DNA from: an uncultured Vogesella sp.
GTDB taxonomy: Bacteria; Pseudomonadota; Gammaproteobacteria; Burkholderiales; Chromobacteriaceae
DNA length: 10,060 nucleotides
Assembly: GCA_946479405.1 (NCBI GenBank)
Contig: CAMLGD010000116.1
Span: 1 to 10,060, forward strand
Direction: 5' to 3'
Under the pieces are notes generated by a model. It saw only the letters and a program-made list of their open reading frames with translations. It made no database searches and was not told the origin of the DNA. The first letter of the stretch is position 1, and each line of letters starts with the position of its first letter. Below, piece after piece: positions 1-5,830 of this stretch. Position numbers and translations under genes: made by a program.

Positions 1-409
1 CGAAGTGGTCGCCGCCGAAGGTCAGCATCTTGGCGCCGGAGGCCAGGATGGTGCGGGCGTGCTCGACGATGGACGGCTTGATGGTGAGCGGGTTGTGCGC
101 ATCGAACCAGCAATCGCCGTAGTCGATCACCGCCAGATCGTCGAACGGATCGAAGCCCCACGGGTACGGCTTCAGCTCGGCCAGCTGCACGCTGGCGGCG
201 CGGATGGCCTGCGGCCCCTGGCGCGCGCCGGAACGGAAGGTGACGGACAGGTCCAGCGGAATGCCGGACACCACCACATCCACGCCGTCCAGATTGCGCG
301 TGTAGTTGCGGCGCATGAACGACAGTACGCCAGCATAAGTGTTTTCGATGGAAGAGCCGTACAGGCTTTGACGACGGATGGCACCGTCACCCTTGATGAT
401 GTCAGTCAT
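1..409 (-). CDS. speB: Agmatinase (ureohydrolase family), N-terminal part, runs off the left edge
   Basis: Agmatinase hydrolyses agmatine to putrescine and urea in the cytosol, using a binuclear manganese centre. Only about 136 residues are visible, under half of the usual length of about 310-320. Seen: an N-terminal stretch with an SFMRRNYTR segment, the core block GIPLDLSVTFRSGARQGP at residues 49-66 followed by QAIR, DYGD at 96-99, and GGDHF at 132-136, just before the edge. In this family the His of GGDHF (here His135) is the first Mn ligand; the other ligands (DAHxD, SxDxDxxDP) would lie outside the window. The spacing of PWGFDPFD and the DYGD block resembles E. coli SpeB more than arginase. 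The start is the ATG at 409, with GGAG eight bases upstream. It is divergent from the DUF898 gene. Guanidinobutyrase or another ureohydrolase cannot be excluded without the C-terminus. Confidence 0.88.
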   Translation of the reverse strand, partial: MTDIIKGDGAIRRQSLYGSSIENTYAGVLSFMRRNYTRNLDGVDVVVSGIPLDLSVTFRSGARQGPQAIRAASVQLAELKPYPWGFDPFDDLAVIDYGDCWFDAHNPLTIKPSIVEHARTILASGAKMLTFGGDHF

Positions 410-609
410 GAAACGCTCCGGAACAGAGCACGCCGGCCAGGCGTCGCGACACAGGTTGGCCGCAGGCCGACGATTCCCGTCCATCTTGCACAGCCGACGG
501 GTTGAGGCTGCCGCGCCCCTCGGCGCAGGAGTGCGCAGTGTGCCGTGTCGCGCGCCAGGCGGCAAGCTTGTAATGGAAAATTAAACACTTAACCCGGAAA
601 GGTTGCGCC
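410..609. promoter_or_regulatory. Divergent intergenic region between speB and the DUF898 gene
   Basis: This 200-base gap must carry promoters for both divergent genes. On the plus strand a TGTAAT hexamer at 569-574 matches TATAAT at five of six positions and lies 35 bases before the DUF898 start codon, but no good -35 is visible at 17 bases. The AT-rich stretch 570-592 stands out from the GC-rich surroundings and is the likeliest promoter core. The ribosome-binding site GGAAAGG at 596-602 precedes the ATG at 610 by seven bases. On the minus strand, GGAG lies eight bases before the speB start. No open frame here looks like a real gene. Promoter placement is inference. Confidence 0.4.
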
Positions 610-1704
610 ATGCACGAAACGACACAACAACCACAGCGCAAGGATTGCCTGCCGTTCGCGTTCAGCGCCAGCACCGGCGGCTACTGCCGGCTGTGGCTGA
701 GCAATATGGTGCTGACAGTACTGACGCTGGGCATCTACTCGGCCTGGGCCAAGGTGCGCAGCCTGCGTTTTGTCTACGGCCACACCCAGCTGGCCGGCGG
801 CCGCTTCGACTACCACGGTAAACCGATATCCATTCTGAAAGGCCGTCTGCTGATGCTGGCGCTGTTCGTGCTATGGCAGCTATCCGGCAGCTGGTCGCCC
901 GCGCTGCAGGGCGTACTGGGGCTGACCGCCTTCACCATTGCGCCCTGGATCGCGGTGCAGGCGCTGCGTTTCCGCCTGGCCAATACCAGCTGGAACCAGA
1001 TGCGCTTGCGCTTTACCGGCCGTGTCGCCAGCGCCTACTGGGTGTTCATCAAAGCCTGGCTGACCACTTCGTTATCACTTGGCCTGCTGTGGCCACGCGC
1101 CACCCTGATCAAGCGCCGCTTTGTGCTGCAGCACTGCACGCTGGGACAGGCACGATTGCAACAGCACAACTGTATCAACCGCCTATACCTGGCCGGGCTG
1201 GGCTGCCTGCTTACCTCTCTGCTGTATCTGGCTGTTTTTGCGGCACTGGGAGGCCTGCTCTGGTACCTCGGCGCTGCCATCCTCCGGTCCACCAGCTTCA
1301 ATGCGCAGCTTAGCCCCCGCAACTGGCGTGACATCATTGTTGTCTCCATCTGTGCGCTGGGCGCCGCCTGGTTGCTGGCCAGCCTGGGCTATGCCCGCAT
1401 GGCCATCAACCGGGTACTGCTGAACCACACCGCGCTGGAGATGAATGGCCGCAGCCACCGTATCGAATGCTGGCTGCGCACCAGTCATATGCTGTGGCTG
1501 CATCTGTCCAATGCGCTGGTGCTGCTGTTCAGCCTGGGCCTGGCCTGGCCGTGGGTGCGCATCCGGACTCTGCGCATGCAACTGGAACATGTCGCGCTAT
1601 TCGGCGCCGGCGACCTGGCCAGCCTGCAGGCCGAGCTGAACGAACTGGACGATGCCCGCGGCGACGAGCTGGCCGATTTTCTGGAGCTGGATCTGGGATG
1701 GTAA
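610..1704 (+). CDS. DUF898 (YjgN-family) polytopic inner-membrane protein
   Basis: A 364-residue protein of the DUF898 family, related to E. coli YjgN; the biochemical role is unknown. Seen: a short polar N-terminus, then a first hydrophobic segment (about residues 28-48) ending in GIYSAWAKVRSLRF, then GHTQLAGGRFDYHGKP. This mixture of a TM end, a basic KxRxLRF patch and FDYHG is typical of the family. A second copy-like block, NTSWNQMRLRFTGRVASAYW, occurs near residues 128-147, and further TM segments lie near 80-120, 145-165, 195-225, 240-262 and 298-320. The C-terminus is acidic and soluble. A good Shine-Dalgarno (GGAAAGG, seven bases before the ATG) fixes the start. Its stop overlaps the start of the M48 peptidase gene by seven bases, so the two are almost certainly co-transcribed and translationally coupled. 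This suggests a joint membrane function; a role in presenting or regulating a substrate of the protease is inference. Confidence 0.85.
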   Translation: MHETTQQPQRKDCLPFAFSASTGGYCRLWLSNMVLTVLTLGIYSAWAKVRSLRFVYGHTQLAGGRFDYHGKPISILKGRLLMLALFVLWQLSGSWSPALQGVLGLTAFTIAPWIAVQALRFRLANTSWNQMRLRFTGRVASAYWVFIKAWLTTSLSLGLLWPRATLIKRRFVLQHCTLGQARLQQHNCINRLYLAGLGCLLTSLLYLAVFAALGGLLWYLGAAILRSTSFNAQLSPRNWRDIIVVSICALGAAWLLASLGYARMAINRVLLNHTALEMNGRSHRIECWLRTSHMLWLHLSNALVLLFSLGLAWPWVRIRTLRMQLEHVALFGAGDLASLQAELNELDDARGDELADFLELDLGW

Positions 1705-2723
1705 GCATCGATGCCTGGTGGCGGGATGGCAAGAGCCCGCAAGCCCGTGCGGCCAACGTTGGCCGCAACGACGACGAGCTGGTGGTGAGCAGCGCCGGCG
1801 ACAGCCGCCGCTACCTGCTGGCCGAGGTACGGCTGGATGCCGGCATCGACACCCTGCCCGACATACTGCACCTGCCGGACGGCAGCACACTGGAAGTAGC
1901 GGACCGGGTGGCGATCCGCCGCCTGCTCGGCGGCCTGCCGCTGGCAGAGCGTAGCAGTCACTGGCTGCAACAGAGCTGGCGCGCACTGCTGGGTAGCCTG
2001 CTGGCGGCACTGGCGGTGTGCTGGGCCGCCTGGCGCTACGCACTGCCGCTGCTGGCCGGAGTGCTGGTGCAGTGGATACCGGTCAGCAGCGAGCAACAGT
2101 TGGCCGCACACACCCTGCAGTGGCTGCAGCAGCAGGAGCTGATCCACCCCAGCCGCTTCCCTGCCGCGCGGCAGCAGGCGCTGCAGGCCAGGCTGATGGC
2201 GCTGCTGCCCGCCGGCAGCCGCTACCAATATCGGGTATGGCTGCGTAACGCGCCGGACATCGGCCCCAATGCCTTCGCCCTGCCCGGCGGCAGCATCGTC
2301 GTTACCGACCAGCTGCTGCGGGTGGTATCACGGCCGGAAGAGCTGGATGCCATCCTGGCGCATGAGGCCGGTCACGTAGAAGCCCGCCACGGCCTGCGCA
2401 GTGCAGTGGAAAGCGTCGGCGTACTGACCGCACTCACCCTGATTACCGGCGATGCCAGCAGTCTGACCCTGGCGCTGCCGATGGCGCTGGCCAACGCCAG
2501 CTACAGCCGCGAGCACGAGCGCGAGGCCGACCGCTTCGCCTTCGCTACTCTGCGCCGCCACAGCCTGTCGCCCTGCCTGCTGGGCTACGGCCTGCAACGT
2601 ATCGAACACGCGTCGATGGCCGACAAGGAGATGGCAGCCGGCCAGCACAGCTGGTTCGCCAGCCATCCGGCCACCAGCGACCGCAGTCAGCCCGACGGCC
2701 AGCGCTGCCCGCCGCTGCCATGA
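1698..2723 (+). CDS. Membrane-anchored M48-family zinc metallopeptidase
   Basis: A 341-residue M48 peptidase (HtpX/Ste24/Oma1/BepA superfamily). Seen: an N-terminal soluble domain of about 90 residues, a hydrophobic anchor at about 98-124, then the catalytic domain. The zinc motif HEAGH is at residues 222-226 (two His ligands and the general-base Glu223). The third ligand is Glu274 in EREAD at 274-278 (ExxAD pattern). GPNAFALPGGSIVVT at 189-203 is the conserved strand segment preceding the helix, and SHPATSDR at 322-329 matches the family's HPxTxxR block. A second hydrophobic stretch at 240-265 lies between the zinc ligands. The protein stops 12 residues after the HPxTxxR block, without the TPR tail of BepA. 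The start is the ATG at 1698, overlapping the DUF898 stop within ATGGTAA. The N-terminal region resembles small beta-rich domains seen in other DUF898-linked proteases, but I cannot name it. It probably acts in membrane-protein quality control or processing; the substrate is unknown. Confidence 0.87.
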   Translation: MVSIDAWWRDGKSPQARAANVGRNDDELVVSSAGDSRRYLLAEVRLDAGIDTLPDILHLPDGSTLEVADRVAIRRLLGGLPLAERSSHWLQQSWRALLGSLLAALAVCWAAWRYALPLLAGVLVQWIPVSSEQQLAAHTLQWLQQQELIHPSRFPAARQQALQARLMALLPAGSRYQYRVWLRNAPDIGPNAFALPGGSIVVTDQLLRVVSRPEELDAILAHEAGHVEARHGLRSAVESVGVLTALTLITGDASSLTLALPMALANASYSREHEREADRFAFATLRRHSLSPCLLGYGLQRIEHASMADKEMAAGQHSWFASHPATSDRSQPDGQRCPPLP

Positions 2724-2726
2724 CAA

Positions 2727-2747
2727 AGGCCCGGCAATGCCGGGCCT
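2727..2747. terminator. Convergent-junction hairpin, putative bidirectional terminator
   Basis: A perfect inverted repeat: AGGCCCGGCA pairs with TGCCGGGCCT around a single central A, so the folded loop is about 3-5 nt. It lies three bases after the M48 stop and about 23 bases after the stop of the convergent minus-strand gene. The minus strand has only a short T run (TTTG) after the stem and the plus strand has none, so efficiency may be modest. Position between two converging genes supports terminator function. Confidence 0.7.
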
Positions 2748-2769
2748 GCTGAGCTATCGCGGCTGGCGC

Positions 2770-3534
2770 TTAGAAGCGCATACCGATGGAAATGCCCAGT
2801 TCCTTGGTCTTGTTATCCGGCTCGTAAGTGTCCAGCACGACCTCGGAGTCCCGGATGTGCCAGGTGCGCATGTACGGGGTAATCAGCCACTCGGTGTTGC
2901 CACTGGTCTTGGCGAATTCCAGGCTCAGGTCATAGCCGCTGCCCTTGTTCTGGGTATGCGTCAGCGTGCCGGAGGTCAGCTTCGAGTCCTGCTGGCCGTC
3001 CAGCAGATACTTGTATTTGAACGCCGGCGTCATGGTCCAGCCGCCATCCAGCTGGGTCGGACGCTCCATACTGAAGATCGCATAATCCAGCGTGTTTTCA
3101 CGACGATAGCCGGTGGGGGTCTTGTCCAGATGATCTTCCAGGTAGCGGCTGCCGATACCCAGCCCCAGCTTCACACCATCCCAGTCCGGCACCAGTCGCT
3201 TGTAGCTGGCGGCAAACTCCCAAGTGCGACGCTTGATGCTGCTGACCTTCAGCGAACCATACGGATCACCCTGTTGTGCAGCCCCGGTATAGTCGGAGTT
3301 ACCGCGCGCATAGCGACCTTCCAGCAGCACCTCGTCCAGCGGGCTGGTGGCGATGATGATGGCGCCGTTCAGGCCGGTCATGTTGGCTTCTTCCTTCATG
3401 AACGGTTGGCTGTTGACGGTTTCCTTGTAGGTCTCGTTATAGACTTCCGCCCCCAGCTGGTATTTGACGGTCGCGGCGGAGGCCACGGTACTTCCGGCCA
3501 GCAGCAGGCTGGCGGCAATCATGCGGTAGTTCAT
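2770..3534 (-). CDS. Secreted outer-membrane beta-barrel protein, family not recognised
   Basis: A 254-residue protein. Seen: a clear Sec signal peptide (MNYRMIAASLLLAGSTVASA, cleavage expected after Ala20), then a mature chain of about 234 residues. The chain has alternating polar/hydrophobic strands rich in Tyr, Thr and Gly, for example VKYQLGAEVY, LLEGRYARG, WEFAASYKRL, MTPAFKYKYL and DLSLEFA. It ends in GISIGMRF; a terminal Phe preceded by an amphipathic strand is the classic BAM recognition signal. The length suits a barrel of about 8-12 strands. I do not recognise the specific family and see no catalytic motif, so substrate or ligand is unknown. The ATG at 3534 is preferred over an upstream in-frame start at 3603 because it starts the signal peptide exactly and has AGGA eight bases upstream. 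It lies downstream of phoX but is separated by a strong terminator, so it has its own promoter region. Confidence 0.72.
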   Translation of the reverse strand: MNYRMIAASLLLAGSTVASAATVKYQLGAEVYNETYKETVNSQPFMKEEANMTGLNGAIIIATSPLDEVLLEGRYARGNSDYTGAAQQGDPYGSLKVSSIKRRTWEFAASYKRLVPDWDGVKLGLGIGSRYLEDHLDKTPTGYRRENTLDYAIFSMERPTQLDGGWTMTPAFKYKYLLDGQQDSKLTSGTLTHTQNKGSGYDLSLEFAKTSGNTEWLITPYMRTWHIRDSEVVLDTYEPDNKTKELGISIGMRF

Positions 3535-3622
3535 TTTTTTAGTCCTAAGTGTACCAGTGCGTCTGGCGTATCCGGTTCGATGACGGGTATTCGATATTGC
3601 CAAACCTACACCGTTTTTTCAG

Positions 3623-3636
3623 CTGACATAAATCAA
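3623..3636 (-). promoter_or_regulatory. Candidate FNR/ANR-type binding site upstream of the barrel gene
   Basis: On the minus strand the sequence is TTGAT-TTAT-GTCAG, compared with the known FNR/ANR consensus TTGAT-N4-ATCAA. The first half-site is perfect and the second matches three of five. Its centre (about 3629.5) is about 96 bases before the start codon. A weak -10-like TATCGA lies at 3597-3592, which would put the site centre near -44, close to the -41.5 of class II activation. The region is much more AT-rich than its surroundings. Binding is inference; a CRP-family regulator other than FNR is equally possible. Confidence 0.35.
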
Positions 3637-3646
3637 AAATCGCCAC

Positions 3647-3663
3647 TTGTTGCGCCGCAACAA
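3647..3663. promoter_or_regulatory. 17-bp perfect palindrome, possible operator
   Basis: TTGTTGCG and CGCAACAA form a perfect 8-bp inverted repeat around a central C, in the leader region about 113-129 bases upstream of the barrel gene start. There is no T run beside it and no gene end nearby, so it does not look like a terminator. The half-site length and compact spacing fit a dimeric helix-turn-helix regulator. The regulator is unknown. It lies 11 bases from the FNR-like site, on its upstream side relative to the gene. Confidence 0.4.
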
Positions 3664-3709
3664 CCCATGATCGAGCCGCAGTAGCACACTTGGCGCCGGC
3701 ACAAAGCAA

Positions 3710-3734
3710 AACCGCCCTGCAATGCAGGGCGGTT
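3710..3734 (-). terminator. Intrinsic terminator of phoX
   Basis: A perfect 12-bp inverted repeat, AACCGCCCTGCA and TGCAGGGCGGTT, around a single central base. On the minus strand the GC stem runs into a broken T tract (TTTTGCTTTG). It starts 27 bases after the phoX stop codon, so phoX transcripts should end here before the barrel gene. Confidence 0.85.
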
Positions 3735-3760
3735 GCCTTATTTAACAGCAGACAGCCGAC

Positions 3761-5722
3761 TTAGCTACCGATCACACCACCATCCAGCTTGCGCACCACC
3801 ACGGTAGCGGCGCGCGGGCGGCCGGCGTTGGCGCCATCCGGCCAGCTGGAGATCGCGGTCGGCTTGGCCGGGTCGTTGCGTTCGGAGTCCGGCTCGCCCG
3901 GGTGCTGGATGTTGACGAACATGGTCTTGTTGTCCGGGGTGAAGGCTAGCCCGGTGATTTCACAACCGTTCGGTCCGGTGAGGAAGCGGCGGAACTCGCC
4001 GCTTTCCGGCACCACCGCCACCATCTGGTTGTTACCCATACCCTTGTATTCCTTCATGTTCACCGTGGAGGTGGACACGTCGGTCTGTACCCACAGCACG
4101 CCGTTGTGGTCGAATTTCAGGCCGTCCGGGCTGCCGAAGGCATCGCCCTTGATATTGCCGACATGCTCCGCCTTGGCGGCATCCGGGCGGCCGGCCAGCA
4201 CGAAGATGTCCCACTTGAAGCCGGCGGCGGTGGCATCACCACCGTTTTCGTTCCAGCGGATGATGTGGCCGAACAGGTTGCTGTTACGCGGGTTGGCCGC
4301 ATCGGTGCCCGGCTTGCCGTCCTTGCCGCGATCGCTGTTGTTGGTCAGCGTGCAGTACACCTCGCCCGGCTTGTGGCTGTGCACGGCGATCCATTCCGGG
4401 CGGTCCATCTTGGTAGCGCCGAGAATGTCGGCGGCCATGCGCGCCTTGATCACCACATCGCCCTGATCGGCAAAGCCCTTGTCGGCGGTCAGGCCGTGCT
4501 GGCCATGCACCAGCGGCAGCCACTGGCCGCTGCCGTCGGCATCGAAGCGCGCCACGTACAGCGTGCCCTCTTCCAGCAACTGCATATTGGCCTTGCGATT
4601 GTTCGGGTTGTACTTGTTCTTCGACACGAACTTGTAGATGTACTCGAAGCGCTGGTCATCGCCCATGTACACCACGGCGTGGCCGGACGGGGCGATGGTG
4701 ACGGTGGCGCCTTCGTGCTTGAAGCGGCCGAGCGCGGTGCGCTTCACCGGCTTGGCCTTGGGGTCGAACGGATCGATTTCCACCACCCAGCCAAAGCGGT
4801 TGGCTTCGTTGGGGTTCAATTGCAGGTCGAAGCGGAAGTCTTCCCACGCCCAGCGATAGCCGGCGTCCTTGTTGCTGATGCCGTAGCGCTTTTCCAGCTC
4901 GGTAAGATTGCCGGATTCGTTGACGAACACGCCGTCGAAGTTTTCTTCACAGGTCAGATAGGTGCCCCACGGCGTCGGACCGCTGGCGCAGTTCTGGAAG
5001 GTGCCGAGGATTTCCACGCCTTGCGGATCGGCCTCGGTTTTCATCAGTGCATTGCCGCGTGCCGGGCCACCGATGGCGATCGGGGTATTGGCGGTAATGC
5101 GGCGGGCGTACTTGGACGGGCGCACCACTTGCCAGCCCTTGGCGTTGGCCTCCACCTCGATGATGGACACCCCAACCGCGGCCTGCGCCTTTTTCACCTT
5201 GTCGCCGTTCCACGGTTGCATGCCACCGACGTGCAGCAGGCCGTCGTCGGTGTATTCGTGGTTGATGGCCATCAGGCCGTGCTTGGAGCCGGTGGCGCCC
5301 AGCGGCAGCGGGAAGTAGGCCATGCCGTCATGGTGCATGCCGGCCTGTAGCGCCTGCTCGGCGGCGGTATTGGACGCATCCTGCTTGAACGCCGGCATAT
5401 TGCCCTTGATACCCACCGGATCGCCCCAGGCGTACAGCACCTCTGCCACATAGCCTTCCGGCACCACCACCTTGTCGTCAAAACCGAACGGCACCGGCTT
5501 GAAGCCCAGTTGCGGCAGCTTGTGCGCAAATGGCAGCGGCGCCGCTTCGGCCAGCGCGGCAAAACTGCCGGCCAGCACGCCGGCCAGCCCGGCAGCACTG
5601 GAACCCTTGAGCAGGCCGCGACGGGAAAAGCGGGCTTCCAGCACATCGGAAAGCAGCGGATTGGCAGATTGGTTGGACGCGGCTTCGACGCCGTGGTGCT
5701 TGATTTTGTAGCTGTCGGACAT
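3761..5722 (-). CDS. phoX: PhoX-family alkaline phosphatase (DUF839), Tat-exported
   Basis: PhoX enzymes are periplasmic phosphomonoesterases with an iron-calcium cofactor that release phosphate from organic esters during phosphate starvation. The product is 653 residues, within the family's usual range. Seen: a long N-region then the twin-arginine motif SRRGLLK at 33-39, a hydrophobic Ala/Gly-rich stretch, and probable cleavage after AEA at about residue 60. Conserved blocks follow: NHEYT (154-158), NCASGPTPWGTYLTCEEN (244-261, with the Cys and Glu characteristic of the cofactor site), RFKHEGAT (333-340), MGDD (353-356), RPEW (441-444), NLFGHIIRW (482-490), SPDGL (531-535) and GCEITG (586-591). 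A twin-arginine signal fits a cofactor loaded before export. The start is the ATG at 5722, with AAGGGG five bases upstream; a longer frame to 5764 lacks a ribosome-binding site and would overlap the -10 region. Five PHO-box heptamers upstream imply PhoB control. It is transcribed alone. Annotation as a generic DUF839 protein is the only real alternative. Confidence 0.93.
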   Translation of the reverse strand: MSDSYKIKHHGVEAASNQSANPLLSDVLEARFSRRGLLKGSSAAGLAGVLAGSFAALAEAAPLPFAHKLPQLGFKPVPFGFDDKVVVPEGYVAEVLYAWGDPVGIKGNMPAFKQDASNTAAEQALQAGMHHDGMAYFPLPLGATGSKHGLMAINHEYTDDGLLHVGGMQPWNGDKVKKAQAAVGVSIIEVEANAKGWQVVRPSKYARRITANTPIAIGGPARGNALMKTEADPQGVEILGTFQNCASGPTPWGTYLTCEENFDGVFVNESGNLTELEKRYGISNKDAGYRWAWEDFRFDLQLNPNEANRFGWVVEIDPFDPKAKPVKRTALGRFKHEGATVTIAPSGHAVVYMGDDQRFEYIYKFVSKNKYNPNNRKANMQLLEEGTLYVARFDADGSGQWLPLVHGQHGLTADKGFADQGDVVIKARMAADILGATKMDRPEWIAVHSHKPGEVYCTLTNNSDRGKDGKPGTDAANPRNSNLFGHIIRWNENGGDATAAGFKWDIFVLAGRPDAAKAEHVGNIKGDAFGSPDGLKFDHNGVLWVQTDVSTSTVNMKEYKGMGNNQMVAVVPESGEFRRFLTGPNGCEITGLAFTPDNKTMFVNIQHPGEPDSERNDPAKPTAISSWPDGANAGRPRAATVVVRKLDGGVIGS

Positions 5723-5763
5723 GTTGACCCCTTGGACGGCAAGCATTGGTTTGAGCGTTGCCA

Positions 5764-5769
5764 ACCATA
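5764..5769 (-). promoter_or_regulatory. phoX -10 element (candidate)
   Basis: TATGGT on the minus strand matches TATAAT at four of six positions. It begins exactly ten bases after the last PHO heptamer, the same heptamer-to--10 spacing as in the E. coli phoA promoter. As in known PhoB-dependent promoters no -35 is needed, because the PHO box replaces it. The predicted transcript start is near 5757, giving a leader of about 35 bases. Confidence 0.65.
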
Positions 5770-5779
5770 AGTGATCAAC

Positions 5780-5830
5780 ATGACAGCCAGATCAAAAAGC
5801 CATGACAAAACCATGGCAAATTCATGACAT
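5780..5830 (-). promoter_or_regulatory. Array of five PHO-box heptamers (PhoB sites) upstream of phoX
   Basis: On the minus strand five heptamers occur at exact 11-bp spacing, each separated by 4 bp: ATGTCAT (5830-5824), TTGCCAT (5819-5813), TTGTCAT (5808-5802), TTTTGAT (5797-5791) and CTGTCAT (5786-5780). The known PhoB heptamer is CTGTCAT/TTGTCAT, and two heptamers bind one PhoB dimer. The fifth copy is a perfect match, the first three differ from the consensus by at most two bases, and the fourth is weak. The most distal copy lies over the last codons of the upstream DUF1275 gene. PhoB control is inferred from the match, the period and the correct distance to the -10. Confidence 0.85.

Noticed and set aside
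1467..1697. Upstream extension of the M48 peptidase frame into the DUF898 gene
   Set aside because: The upstream part overlaps conserved DUF898 coding sequence in another frame and gives no protease-like sequence. The ATG at 1698 with a 7-base overlap is the normal coupled start.
2680..2723. Possible frameshift at the end of the M48 protease, since the tail after SHPATSDR is short and Pro-rich
   Set aside because: The other two frames give no family-like tail and run through or past the terminator. The present stop lies neatly just before the hairpin.
2737..3684. A 315-codon plus-strand open frame opposite the barrel gene
   Set aside because: It starts inside a terminator hairpin, runs through another gene's leader and has no domain. 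The minus-strand gene has a signal peptide and a ribosome-binding site.
4106..5350. A 414-codon open frame on the plus strand opposite phoX
   Set aside because: It is antisense to a clearly conserved enzyme, its translation is rich in Val, His and Arg with no recognisable motif, and such shadow frames are expected in GC-rich coding DNA.
5723..5764. Longer N-terminus for PhoX from an ATG at 5764
   Set aside because: It has no ribosome-binding site and would start at the -10 element, whereas the ATG at 5722 has AAGGGG at the right distance and a complete Tat signal.
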